Part shown: one piece after another, positions 1 through 11,339 of the stretch
How the letters are laid out: every line of letters starts with the position of its first letter
How positions within the stretch are numbered: the first letter of the stretch is position 1
Source of the DNA: Hippophae tibetana
Taxonomy: Eukaryota > Streptophyta > Magnoliopsida > Rosales > Elaeagnaceae
Direction of reading: 5' to 3'
DNA length: 64,000 bases
Assembly: GCA_037013495.1 (NCBI GenBank)
Contig: CM072810.1
Span: 111,879,398 to 111,943,397, forward strand
Position numbers and translations under genes: made by a program
The notes under the pieces: generated by a model
Told to the model about the DNA's origin: nothing
What the model saw: only the letters and a program-made list of their open reading frames with translations
Database searches by the model: none

Positions 1-24
1 TGCAAAATTACAATAATTTTTTGT

Positions 25-285
25 TGTGGATTTGCAAGTCCACTAACTATTGAAAATTGTACCAGAAGTCTAAAATTTTAAAAATTATTACAAATAGAAC
101 ACGTGAATAATCTAAATCAATTACAACTCAAAAAAATATAAATTTAGATAAATTTGAACACATAATAATTGATTTATAAATACATAATAACTTAAACAAA
201 TATGACGTGTATTTAAGTGTTTCATTTATGAAAGTTTTGGACTTCTGGTTTATTTATTAATAGTTAGTGAACTTGTGTCTCACCT
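25..285. mobile_element. Foldback MITE-like element
   Basis: Bases 35-70 and 240-275 form a 36-nt inverted repeat with few mismatches (outer ends CAAGTCCACTAACTATT and the complement of AATAGTTAGTGAACTTG; both arms contain ACCAGAAGTC). Pairing continues weakly inward, so the whole unit could fold into a long hairpin. It has no coding capacity. A short non-autonomous DNA transposon is the simplest reading. The superfamily and target-site duplication are not clear. Confidence 0.6.
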
Positions 286-1530
286 AAAAATTAGTGAAAT
301 AGTGGATCATTGTTACCCTCATTTCTACCAGTTGTATACTACCCTTTGCCTTTACGTACTTTCTGATTACGGAGGAAGCCAATCTCGGTATGTGAAACTT
401 CCATTGCTATCATTATAGTGCTATACCATTCTAGGTACTCAATGAATACTGAATAATGATGGGTATTTCCCAATGAAGATAGACACTACATGTATTGTGG
501 ATTTTACCTAATTTTATCACTTACATGGATATGTGTCTGTATTGTCTCTAACTCTGAGGAACGTAATCCATGAGTGCCATGGAGTATCGAAAAGTTCTCT
601 AGGTTTGCCATGAGATTTTGTTTGCATACTGCATTGCACTTTCACTTATCTGGCTTTTCAAGTAAAAAAAAAGGTTTAGTTTATAGATTAACATGTCTAC
701 TTGGACCACTTGTGATTGTTGGGGCTGGGTAGTGAAAATGGAGCATACACTTGAATCACTATTGTTCTTATCAAGTGATTGACAGCCATGAATAGGAATG
801 AGTAGGATTCACTTTTATAGAGCACCAGAGGCACTCCTCACCATTCCTTTTTGTGCTCATATAATAAATAAATATATAAATTGTTGTCCTATTTTCCTGA
901 ATTTTACAAACTTATGCTGGTTCCCTCATGGACCGGATCGGAACCGGGACTGTCAAACCGCAACCGTAGAATCGGGATGTGGAGGTAAAGGGTAAAGGAT
1001 AAAGGATCAAAGTTATGTCACATTCATGCTTCAATATAATTAATTATGAGATAATAAGTGGTGATTGTGACAATGATGATGATTGTATGATAATTGAGGA
1101 GAATAAATGTTAGACAAAATACAATCTCAAAATTGGGGGATTCAGTTTCACATTCAAATCAGTTGTTGTGCATGTTCATCAGTTTGTTCTGTATTGATGC
1201 TGACTAGGCACACATAAAGGTGATTAGGTGCTAGTACATTTGTATCCTTCAATTTGTTTTTTTCTTCCTTTCCAATATCAAATGATCATGCAATGTACCA
1301 ACCACCATAGAGCTCATGGAATAATTCCTATTCAACATTGCATACCCAAAACCTCAATAAGTACTTATGGAATTGAAAATTTAATACAATTTTTTTTATT
1401 AGCTTCATTATTTTTAAATAATACAAGTCATATTACATCAACATCATAATACAAAAAATTAAGCAGTTTAGTTATTTTGTGATCATCCACTGGCATAACT
1501 TGTGATCATGCACATTTGTTTATTTGTTTT
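286..1530. other. Non-coding AT-rich stretch
   Basis: No supportable gene. The only open frames are short (65-73 codons) and show no recognisable motif or splice context. The segment around 300-1000 is less AT-rich than its surroundings and could be transcribed or UTR sequence of a gene outside the window, but nothing proves this. Confidence 0.4.
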
Positions 1531-2853
1531 GTTTTTTTTAATGTAACTAGGGTATATTAATTGTGTTAATTAAAGTAGTTTAATCATTTTGTTATTTTGA
1601 TAACAGTTTAGTTATTTTGTTATAAAAAACAAACACCACAATGACAAATTATAATTTTATTTTTTATCAATTTTACGATCATCATTATATATTGTTAAAG
1701 ACTATCGATAAAATTCATATCTTAATAATAATTAAAAAATATGATGTAAAAATTGATTATTTGTCCTCATATTACTTTTCAAAACAAAATGATTAAATTA
1801 TTATAAAAAAATAACAAATGAATCAATTTTATAATCATCCTTGTATAGTCACATCTTTAAGAAAATATGTATCTCCTAATAAATTTGAAAATCGTCGAAC
1901 ATTAAGATTTTTATAACATTCTTATTATCAGTTTCTAAGTAAACTGTTTTAAACTTTTTCTCCAGTCTACCAAAATAGAGAAAAACAAAGCATTAACTTC
2001 ACCTAATTATGCATTAAAATATTTTATAACCATATCAACATTAAGATTAGTATTAGAAGCATCAATATTAAAATTTATTTTAATAGTTTCTCTAGGTGGT
2101 TCTTTTAGAGAAATAGTTGATGATGAAGACAGATGAGAATCTTTAGTTATAAGTTCATAAAAGCAGTTGCTTCTCAAATTAGAATTAATACCGCTTCTGA
2201 ATCTAGAAAATTTTAAATATATATTGAATAAGATAATATCAAGATTATGAGATTTAGAATTAAAGATAAGATTATTTTTAGTCTTCCAAATTTGTTTAAG
2301 TGAAAGAAAGAAAGTAAGGATTAACTCATTATATGAGTTAAACTTGCAGGAATAATAATATTTTTAGATTTGAAAATTTTCTTAGAAAGATAATCCATTG
2401 AGTGAAAATAAAAACATTTTACCTTAAAAGTAAAAGACCAATGAGCCTAAATGGAATTGGTCACTTGATATTGACAAAAAATATGATTTGATATTTCAGG
2501 ATGAAAGTAACATGAACGACACAACATGTTAAACATAAGAATCTTCAAAACAATGTTACATCTAGTATAAAGATAATTAGAATAAAATCTCAAAATAAAA
2601 ACTTTAATTCTATTATGAATTTTCAAATTTTAAATTAGTTTTCACAAAGATGAATAAACAACGATGATTTTATCTGAAATAATTTCTCTATAATTAGACT
2701 TATTGTTGAAATTGCTTATAGAATTAGGTGTCCAAAACTAAGAATCCATTTTGTTTTCAACTTTAGGAGGAAGTTATGCAAGAAAAAAACACATATCAGC
2801 ATCCTAAATATGATTAATCAATTGAAAATTTCAACCAGTGTTGTGAGCATTAA

Positions 2854-2972
2854 GGAGATCATGAACCTTAGTAGGGTAATGATGCAATTGATTGAGATAT
2901 ATTAAAAGAGAAAGAGGAGATCATGAACCTTAGAGCAATGATGTAATTGATTGAGATATAGTAAAAGAGAAA
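2854..2972. repeat. Two-copy tandem duplication of about 62 bp inside the LINE
   Basis: The unit starting GGAGATCATGAACCTTAG and ending in TTAAAAGAGAAAGA occurs at 2854-2915 and again from 2916, with a short deletion and a few substitutions in the second copy. It postdates insertion of the LINE or reflects later slippage. Confidence 0.65.
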
Positions 2973-5151
2973 AAAACTTAAAATCAATAGTCTAAGGAAT
3001 TTAGGGAACAATATCAATCGATTGATCATTTTCATTATTAATATCGACTTCAGTTTTTAATAATTCTCTAGAAGAATAAATATTTTTCATATGAAATAAT
3101 CAGGTGGTCTAACTTCATAATCAAGAAAATCTTTAGAGTATACATATTCAAAATGAAACATTTAAATCCAAGATTTGTTATTATTATTGAAAAACTTTAA
3201 TCCTAATTTAAAAATAAGACTTAAATTAATGTCATGTTTATGAAAACTTAAATCACGTAACATCTTTAGGAAGACAAATTTGATCCTAATTTTTATAAGC
3301 CAAAAATCTTGAATTATCCTTCTCAAAGTTTGAACACTACCAAAAATTTCTTATGACATCATCAACCTTTGCACAAAACATTTTATAAAATTTGAAAGCT
3401 CATAGAATAAGTTGGTAAGAATAAAGTAACATGTTTAATAGAAATCACCTTACTAATTTTTAAAAGTAATCGAGATCTTTAGTTATTAGTTTTTAAAATG
3501 AGTGTATCATTAATTTTTTTGAATTCTTTACTTCTCTATCTATAAAGAAAAATATTATGAACAAAATATTTAATTCCTCGTAAAACCTCTAGAATACTAA
3601 AATAATATTGAAACTGTCATATTTAGAAACAAATTATTGAATAAAAATTATAGGATTCAGATAAATTAACCTTATGATTTGACTAGACAAAATATTTAAT
3701 TAATTGTTAATGAATAATACTAATCTTCAATAAATTTTCTCAACAAAAACGAATTAAATCATTTGCATACAATATATTTATGATAATTTTAATTCCATAT
3801 AATTTCAAATTTAATTAAGTAAAAATAAGCAATCTATTCATAATTTAAACACAAATAATAAAGTAAAAAGATAAATGATCACATTGTCTTAGACTTATGT
3901 CAGAGATAATATAACCAAAAGGAATATTATAAGTATTAAAGAATAAGATAAGTATAAATTATGTTGTAAATTTTTTCTAAGAAGCCAAGGAGTCTAATAA
4001 TTTTGACAATAAAGTTTCACTCCATCTTATCATATGCTTTTTGCATATTTATTTTATTCCCATTAAACCACTCCTTTTTTTATTTTCTTTTGATAGTGTT
4101 GACAACTTCTGGAGTAATAATAATATTTTAAAAAATTTATCTATTAGGAATCAAAGTTGATTAAAAAGAGAAAATAAATTTATTTAGATAACTTCTATCG
4201 AAAATAATTTTAAAGATGATCATATCAATAATATTCTTCTTAATAATTGGACGAAATTGATGTACTTAAGATTATTAACTTTTTCAATTAAAGTAATAAA
4301 AGTTTTATTTAAAACTAGATTAAGTATATTTTTGAAGAAGTCTTGAACCAGGTTTACCAAACTTTCACAAAAATATCCCAATAATTCTTACAAACAAAAG
4401 TTGGAATACTATTTGGATTAGGAGTCTTAAAAGAACCCATCTTGAATAACATATTTTTTATTTCACCTACTTCCAATGCTACAAAGATAATTATTATCTT
4501 TAAGTGAAATACTAATTAGTAAATATAAGAAGAAGTTTATTATTTAAGCAAATAGAATTATCAAAAAGGGACTTAAAAACATCATTGAAATAATTGATAA
4601 AGCATGAACCGATATCATTTTTGTTTGAGAAACATCTTCCATCAACATGTTTGATATTGAGAATGGTATTTTTTTTTTCTTCTAATCAAAGTTGAAATAT
4701 GAAAAACTTATTTTGGTCTCCTTCAAATAACCAAGCTTCTCTAGATTTTTGCTTCCAAATACTTTCAATTCTATTTTGATATTCATTAATGTCCTTCAAA
4801 AATTGATTTTTAAGAGAACTATGATCATCAATTATAAGATCATTTTGAACTTTTAAAAAAAGATCTTCAATAGTTTTTAATCTATTCTTACAATAGCCAA
4901 AATAATATTTGTTCTAACTTTTGAAATCATTGACTAGAAGGATCTCTACTCTAAACTGCATTAAATTTGAAGGGTTTATTGGTAGAATTCAAAGGGATAT
5001 GTATATTCAAGAGAATGAGCATGATTGGAAGCTCCAATTTGTAAATTACATTAGGAAAGAGATTGAGTCACATGGAGAAACAAGAGTTCTATCAATCATT
5101 TGTTTGATATTATATCTTCCGTTTCTTTTATTAGTCAAAACAAGAGATAAA

Positions 5152-5502
5152 TTAGAAAAAGTCCAAATAAGTAACTTCAACTTCATTCATGAAATCTTTT
5201 AATCTATTCAGCCCCAAGAAATAACAAGTAAGCACTCTCTTTTTTTCACTTTGATTTAAGATCTCATTCAAATCTCCAATGCAAATCCAAATACCATTAG
5301 AAGCACTTATAAGAGCTATAAGATCAGTCCAAAAGTCATCTTTAAGATTCTCATAACAGGAAAAATAACAGCAAAACAAGTTCCATTCCATTCCATTAAA
5401 AACAGAATTACAAATTTCAAGAGCAATAACACCACAATAGAAAATTGAACACCAAGTTCCACTTGATACATAAACCTTCCATAATCCAAAGCAGGAACAC
5501 AA
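5152..5502 (-). pseudogene. LINE ORF2 endonuclease fragment
   Basis: This is a 116-codon open piece of the LINE ORF2 endonuclease/exonuclease/phosphatase domain. It contains FWTDLIALI, WICIGDLNEIL and LKDFMNEVEVTYLDF, the pattern seen in plant L1 endonucleases just before the catalytic Asp-Phe-Asn region. Here the usual GDFNE reads GDLNE. It is continuous with degraded endonuclease sequence upstream (start at 5671) and RT sequence downstream, so it is a fragment and not an independent gene. Confidence 0.7.
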
Positions 5503-6560
5503 AAATAATCAAAATAGCTTAAACGTTGTTGAACAAAAACATAATAACTACTAATAGTCTTGCTTTTTGAAATAAAGATAAATTATAAATATTAACCATC
5601 TTACGTAAATACTTAATAGCAGTGGATTCGGATTTAACTAATCCATGGTAACTCCATGATAGTATTTTCATTTTTCAATTAGGACCTCGATAAAGACCAA
5701 GAAGTAGTGATTGAAGTAGCTGCTGCAATAACACCTAAAGAAACCATGTCCCTATCAATGACCGTACAAACTGCATCAGTTAATATAGCACATTAACCAG
5801 AGGAAGTAGTGCTCAAATTAATAGAAATTAGAAGCAGTATTGAAATGTTGCATATCAGTAGAGATTAGTTTGAAGCAACCCGAGGAACCAACAGATTGTA
5901 ATTTTTTGTTTCCTTTTGACGTAACAGCTTCAGCTTGAGCCTTTCTTTTCTTACGTAACAGCTTGAGCCTTTCTTTTCTTAGTGCCATGTACAAAGAACT
6001 GATTCAGTACCCACATTTTGTTTGTTCTTATGGCCTTGGCTGCAATGATATTTTCTCTTAGGCTAAGAAACCTGAGAAGTACTTAGAGAAATATCAACAG
6101 AAGTGTCATGCGAAAAGAGTGGCAATGTTTTGAATAGGAACAATAGGAGAACTTTGTTGAACACAAGGTGGGGAGTTGGTGGGAATAATGAAGTAATGAG
6201 GGTAGGTGTTTTTGAGGATGTAGAACTAGTGGTGAAAATGGGTACGTTCAAATTGTGAGTCATTGTGGAAAGCTGAGAATGCTGAAAAGCACTAGCAACC
6301 AGGCAAGATAAATCATCGGTGGCTTGTAAGGATGATAGGAATGTATTTGGATTTGTTGTAGCTGATGAACTGGTGATGGATAACTCAGAACTGGATGTAA
6401 AAGAGGAATAGTTTGGTATTTCAGTGAGAGGTAAGTTTGGTAGGAAGCTTTGTTGAGAGAAAAAATGAGTACTTTTATTATACTAGTTTAAAAAACCATG
6501 CATGAAATCTGAAGGAGCCAAATGAATATCAGTGGTAAAGTTACTCTGAGTAGGAGCACT

Positions 6561-7955
6561 CAAAGATGAATGAGTTACCTCCATGTCATTTTTTCAGCAA
6601 CAATATATAACAAAAAGATTAAAATCAACATCGAGTGACAAAGTTAAAAGAATAGTTGTTCCTTGTAACAATCTGTATGTTTATGTTAGAATTTGCATGT
6701 CTCTCGTTTCAAGAAATTTATAGCCTGCAAAGGTTTGAGTACAAGAAGATTAACATGTTGAAAATAAGACGGAAGGGCCCTGATAGAAAATTTATTTTTG
6801 AGATATTAAAGAGCAAGTGCCTCCAAGTTAAGATTGGGTTTAAGCTATTTTCTAAATGCAGGAACTCTTAAATCTTCATCATAAATAAACATCTTAATTA
6901 GCATTTATCTTCCTTTAAATGAAAGCACCCAGGTTTAAGATTCCAGTTAACATTTATCTGGACTCTAAGCCGCAGATACCTTTCAATAATATGATCTTCA
7001 TATCCGGAGAAATCTACTTCTAAAATAGACCCCTAAAGTCCCCCTAAAAATATATACTCACATTTTAATAAATTAAGGTGTGTGTATATATCTTTAAAAA
7101 ATCATAAATATATATATATATATGCCTCATTGTCATTACATTTACAAGCTCTTACATACAGGACTAGCATTCACTGAGAACAAATTGATTTTTGTTAGTT
7201 AGTGGATATAAAAGCAGTAGCACTAGCAATATTTTCACTTCTTTCTTTTCTTGACAAAATGAGATTCTTGGGTAAAATGTGAATTTTTTTTTATCACATC
7301 ACAAGTGCCTTAGTAATATTAAAAAGAATAATTTAGTTCTTTTGTTAATTTTTTATAACAATGTATTCATTTTATTTTAAAAAAATGACAACATAATAAA
7401 AAATGATTATTTTTTTATTTTTTTTCCTTTTATTCGGTAATTGTTATTGAGATACCAATTTTATAGATTGTCTAATTATAAAATTAATAAATTAATAAAA
7501 ATAATTTTTTAATTTTTTTGATTATTTATTATGTTGTTAATTTTTTGTAATAAAATTACTAAAAAATAAAAAATATTAAACTGATATAATTGAAATAACT
7601 AAAATTAATGTTATTCTATAAAACATCTTGTACACGTCAAAAATGTTGGTTTATAAGAAAGTATGTGCTGGTAGTGAGGATTGCAATCAAAGCTCTAGGA
7701 CCTCTTTTCTTACTTATTTGGCTTTGACCATATTGCCCTTAAGGGCTTTACCAACTAAGATTGCCCTACATGACCCAGAGAGTTATAACATCACTATATA
7801 TTTGCATTATTGCACCGGTGGGTATTTTCCAGAACTTTGATTGTATTGTCCCACATATATATATCAGATGATTCTCTTCGTCCTTTGTCCACTTTACAAG
7901 TATAAATAAATCACACTTAATAAATTGAATATATAATTTGAAGTTAAAAAGAAGC
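6561..7955. other. Non-coding stretch without a supportable gene
   Basis: Very AT-rich, with T-runs and an (AT)n tract near 7110. Short open frames of 63-71 codons at 6656-6871, 7628-7840 and 7766-7957 have no recognisable features and overlap on opposite strands. A patch of more balanced composition at 7640-7900 with CCCACATATATATATC looks promoter-like or repeat-derived but cannot be assigned. Confidence 0.35.
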
Positions 7956-7960
7956 ATTAG

Positions 7961-8146
7961 GGTTTGTTTGATTATGAGACGTTATAGTAATAGCGCTGTT
8001 GCTAGTTAAAAAAAACACTTATGAATATAAAAAATATTATAATTGTTTTCACTCATAAAACATATTTTGTAAAAAAACGACCTTTTCTTCTAAAAACACT
8101 TTTTACATGAATTATTTTTAAAGAAGCACCAACAAACACTTGATTA
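7961..8146. mobile_element. hAT-like MITE
   Basis: The segment begins TAGGGTTTGTTTGATTATGA and ends with ...AAGAAGCACCAACAAACACTT, an imperfect terminal inverted repeat. Internally it carries paired AAACACTT / AAAAACACTTTTT motifs. Pieces with the same GTTTG...AAGTGCTTTT vocabulary recur in introns of the channel and thiamin genes in this window, which suggests one non-autonomous family. Confidence 0.4.
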
Positions 8147-8567
8147 CCTAAACCACATCTTCTTGTTAACGCGCACAAAAACTTCAACAGTATTTAATAT
8201 AAAGTGAAAATTATACAAAATAACAACCTTAAATTTATAATAATAAAAATAATATTTCAATAATATTAAACAAAATTTAATTAAAAATAACGAATTTAAA
8301 CAATCATAATTTAATTTAAACAAAATTCAATTAAATCATATTTAATTAAAATTATGAAATGAGTTATTTGTTAACAGTCAAAATATATAAATCAAAAATT
8401 TTAGGATAATTATCTAAAATACTCCTAAGGTTTAAAATATTTTTATTTATGCCCTTAAGATTTATAAAAAATAATAAAATATCTCTAGACTTTATGTTTA
8501 ATACCATTGATGTTCTTAAAACTAATGGTGTTAATTTTTCCATCCATATTATATTAATCTTCTTATA

Positions 8568-8579
8568 GTTTTGATACCA
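8568..8579 (-). other. tRNA-Met primer-binding-like site
   Basis: The minus strand reads TGGTATCAAAAC, 10 of 12 identical to the plant initiator tRNA-Met complement TGGTATCAGAGC used by Caulimoviridae and many Copia elements. It lies at the downstream end of the leader, where the pararetroviral site should be. A Copia LTR/primer-site junction is the alternative, but no matching LTR was found. Confidence 0.45.
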
Positions 8580-8791
8580 ATTTGTGGGCTAGGTGTTTAA
8601 TGTTAGTTGTTATTCCAATAATTTTTAAAGATAATTTAATTTTTTATTTTCTTAATTCCTATAATTATCAAATTGGAGTTTTTGATCGCCAAATTGACTT
8701 TATGTCAAAAATTTAGTCAATTTGATCTTCTTCTAGGAGATCTCACCTAGTTACATGCCTTAAATTAAGGTTTAGTGTTGTAATTTTAAGT

Positions 8792-9262
8792 TCATACAAG
8801 TACATGTTCTTCTACATATAGTGTATCTATAATCTTCAAAAAGATAATAACGAAATATAAGGTTATTGAATTTTCCTTTCTTTCTTGATTTTCTTTCAAG
8901 AATACATATTTTTGACTAAAATAGTCTCTTAATACCCTTGATACATGATGATTTATTATGCTTGTAACAACTCTAATGTAATATGTGTAGATATCAAATA
9001 AGGTATTAAACCGTCTAAAATTTTCAAGACAAATTTTATAATCCTTATATTTAAAATAATTATATAAGGTTAAGAGATAGTCTTTATCGAATTTTTCTAG
9101 AAAGATTAGATTTTTATTTTCCTTATAATATTGTGTTATTTCTATCTTCATCTTTTTGTTTATTACTATTATAACTTGATATAAGCAAATATATAAACAT
9201 TTAAGATCCTTAATTGGATTAAAAGTTATAATTATTATACATAAACTTAATAAGTCTAGCAT
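8792..9262 (-). CDS. Uncharacterised 156-codon open frame in the pararetroviral leader
   Basis: An uninterrupted minus-strand frame of 156 codons (start ATG 9262) lies between the 35S-like promoter and the primer-binding-like site. The N-terminus is hydrophobic (about residues 1-35), and the rest is rich in Lys, Tyr, Phe and Ile with no motif I recognise. A frame this long is unusual in such AT-rich and otherwise decayed sequence. Known caulimoviral leaders carry only short open frames, so it could be an accessory frame of this lineage, an artefact of low stop density, or part of another element. Internal Met codons give alternative starts. Function is unknown. Confidence 0.25.
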   Translation of the reverse strand: MLDLLSLCIIIITFNPIKDLKCLYICLYQVIIVINKKMKIEITQYYKENKNLIFLEKFDKDYLLTLYNYFKYKDYKICLENFRRFNTLFDIYTYYIRVVTSIINHHVSRVLRDYFSQKYVFLKENQERKENSITLYFVIIFLKIIDTLYVEEHVLV

Positions 9263-9515
9263 GGTATTCCCTTCTATATCCGTATATAGATGATAACCAT
9301 TTTTGAATTACTAGAGAAGAGTAATTGAATTGTATTTTATTTATAATATAACAATTATTACAAACTTAAGGCTAATTAAAAACCTTGAAAGGATGATTAA
9401 CCGCTCATAATTATTGGATACATAATTATTGATTGAGATTTCTAGATAAAAAGGATTTATATGCTAGAGATTGTGTGTTTTTCAGAGGTATGTGCTCCTT
9501 GATTTTTTCTTTCTT

Positions 9516-9547
9516 TCTCCAAATGAAAATAAGGATTCCTTTTATAG
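9516..9547 (-). promoter_or_regulatory. 35S-like pararetroviral core promoter
   Basis: On the minus strand CTATAAAAGG (9547-9538; TATA box 9546-9540) is followed, at the spacing expected for a start site, by TTTCATTTGGAGA (9528-9516). That 13-mer matches the transcript-start region of the cauliflower mosaic virus 35S promoter as I know it. A minus-strand AATAAA lies about 200 bases downstream near 9340, which is also the usual arrangement for the pararetroviral terminally redundant transcript. Whether it is active in the plant cannot be told. Confidence 0.6.
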
Positions 9548-9739
9548 CACAAGGAATTCTTGTTTACAATATGAGAATTATTATTTTATCATTCCTTTAA
9601 TAATTCATCTATTTTTCTACTTTAAATATTAGTTATTGCTTTTTCCTTGGCATATGTTACTGATGAAGATATGAGTCTACATCTTTAATTTTCCATGTCG
9701 TTTTTTAACAATAGTTCCTCTTCTTTATTCTTTCTTTTC

Positions 9740-11170
9740 GTTTTCTACCGACAGTTCTTTTAATGACATTAATGATGACGCATCTTCTTCTTCTCGATCT
9801 TTGCTGCAGTAAATGTATCTGTGATCTTTAGTGGCTTTTTTGGCATAGAAGCAAAATATCTTCCTTGTTTCTTGACCAATTTCTAGGTTTTTGTTGTTAA
9901 AATTTGTTTCATATTTGGTAATTTTTCACCATCATCCTCTGAAAGAGCCATGCTATTATGAGAAATGATAATAACTTTATTGGTTAAGTAATTTACTTTG
10001 ATCTTAATATAATTATCAATTTTTCTGAGTTCATTGTAAATTTGGCCTAACATTTGACCTCTTAATATGCATAGTTATTCTGTGTTGAATTCCTATTATG
10101 GAAGCGCCATTTTTTTTAGAACATCTCTGTTTATGTTGGAAATCCCTATCTTGATTAAGTTGTAGGGACTGATACATTCTTCTTCATTCTAGTCTATTAG
10201 TGAGCTGAAAAATCTGAGATAAATAGGCTTGTCACTTGCTTTAATCTTTTTCTTGAAGTTCTTGATTGTTTTTTTGATTTTTTTTGGAAAATAATTTAAT
10301 TCACTTAAATTAATTCCTAGATATATGTTTTATATTAATCATGCATGGAAAGCTTTGTAAACAAATATTGAATTAGCTCTTTCCAAAATATTGAATTTAC
10401 TTCCAATAGGGAATTCATTTTATGTAGTGTAGAACTTCATATCTTCAATGTGTTCTTGGGTAGATTTTTTGGCCAAGTTGTAGAGACTCAAACATTAAGG
10501 TTTGCTAAGGTTTCTATATTGGTCCTTTTCATCCTTAAATAACTGATGAATTTCTGGGGGGATGTTTTCCCTCGATAGCACTGAATACCTTATTATCTTT
10601 GATGTCTCTATGAAAGATGCTTTTTCTAAATAGTATTGAAGGCCTTACTATTTTCCCTAAAGTTTTCAACCTACTTGGTGCTGTTGGTTGTTGTTGTAAT
10701 GTTATAAAGTAATTTCTTACTATATTTTCTAGAGTTATTAGTTTTGGTACTTTGTAATTGACATAACTACCTTTAGCCTATATTCTATTGGTTACTCCAC
10801 TAAACCCTAGAATTGATTTACTTGCTTCTACCTAATTGTTATAAATTCTTAATTTTGGGCCATTAAAGACTATATAAGTCTTTTTATGTTTCTTTCTTTT
10901 TTTTGCTTCATTAGCCTAGTTAAGCTTTCTTGTTTCAAAAATGTTATCATCTTTTGAACTGTTAAGTTCTTCCTTTTCATCTTGAATTTTTTCTTTAGAA
11001 GTTTTATCTTCTTTAGATTGAATTTTTGATGAAGATTCATCTTTTGAGTTTTTGGACTCTAAGAGTTGTTTTGAACAATCAAGTTCTTCCTGTTTATTTC
11101 CTATCTTCATAAGAGATTTCTCAAGGTATAACAACTCGAGTTGTTTTTATAGGATTTTTATCTCCTTTTT
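9740..11170 (-). pseudogene. Pararetroviral transactivator/inclusion-body protein remnant
   Basis: Directly after the RNase H on the minus strand is a Lys/Glu/Ser-rich 72-codon segment (11134-10916). It is followed by sequence reading YIVFNGPKLRIY near 10875-10840, which resembles the conserved core of caulimoviral transactivator proteins, a domain also found at the N-terminus of some RNases H. Near 9850-9800 there is a Cys/His cluster (C-x2-A-x6-H-x4-C spacing), possibly a worn zinc-finger, then an acidic tail and a stop at about 9735. Many in-frame stops lie between. Its place between pol and the 35S-like promoter fits a caulimovirus-type gene order. The identification rests on one core motif plus position. 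Confidence 0.55.
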
Positions 11171-11339
11171 CCTTTATCTTGATCTTGATATCAAAATGCT
11201 CCATTCCTGAAAGCATAAAAATAGTTAGAGGTACTAATTCTCGAGTAAGAGCATTCACTAAGCTATTTTTATTTCCTAGGAGATGTTCAACATCAAAATT
11301 GTAGTGGTTGTATCATTGTTATCATTTGACTAATCTTCA

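Larger units (their letters stand above)
1860..6560 (-). mobile_element. Decayed L1-type LINE (non-LTR retrotransposon)
   Basis: Minus-strand remnants follow the plant L1 order. An ORF1-like Ser/Pro/Thr-rich tail lies at about 6.56-5.7 kb. ORF2 starts at an ATG at 5671 with the MKILSW...GL start typical of the APE endonuclease domain. The WICIGDLNE endonuclease motif is at about 5259-5291. A reverse-transcriptase block reading KAYDKME is near 4018-4041, and a degraded F/YADD-type box (YANDL) lies near 3755-3769. An RNase H-like start (KINFNIDAS) is near 2060-2085. Stops and frameshifts occur throughout; the longest clean piece is 116 codons of endonuclease. The 3' end is uncertain: a T-rich tract near 1525-1540 could be the old poly(A) tail. 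The element is dead. Confidence 0.8.

Noticed and set aside
798-1449. Two short plus-strand open frames (798-995 and 1228-1449)
   Set aside because: No motif, codon pattern or splice context; expected by chance in this composition.
8568-8590. Copia solo-LTR junction at the primer-like site
   Set aside because: Considered because the site is shared by Copia, but no LTR partner or Copia coding remnant adjoins it, while pararetroviral genes lie at the correct side and distance.
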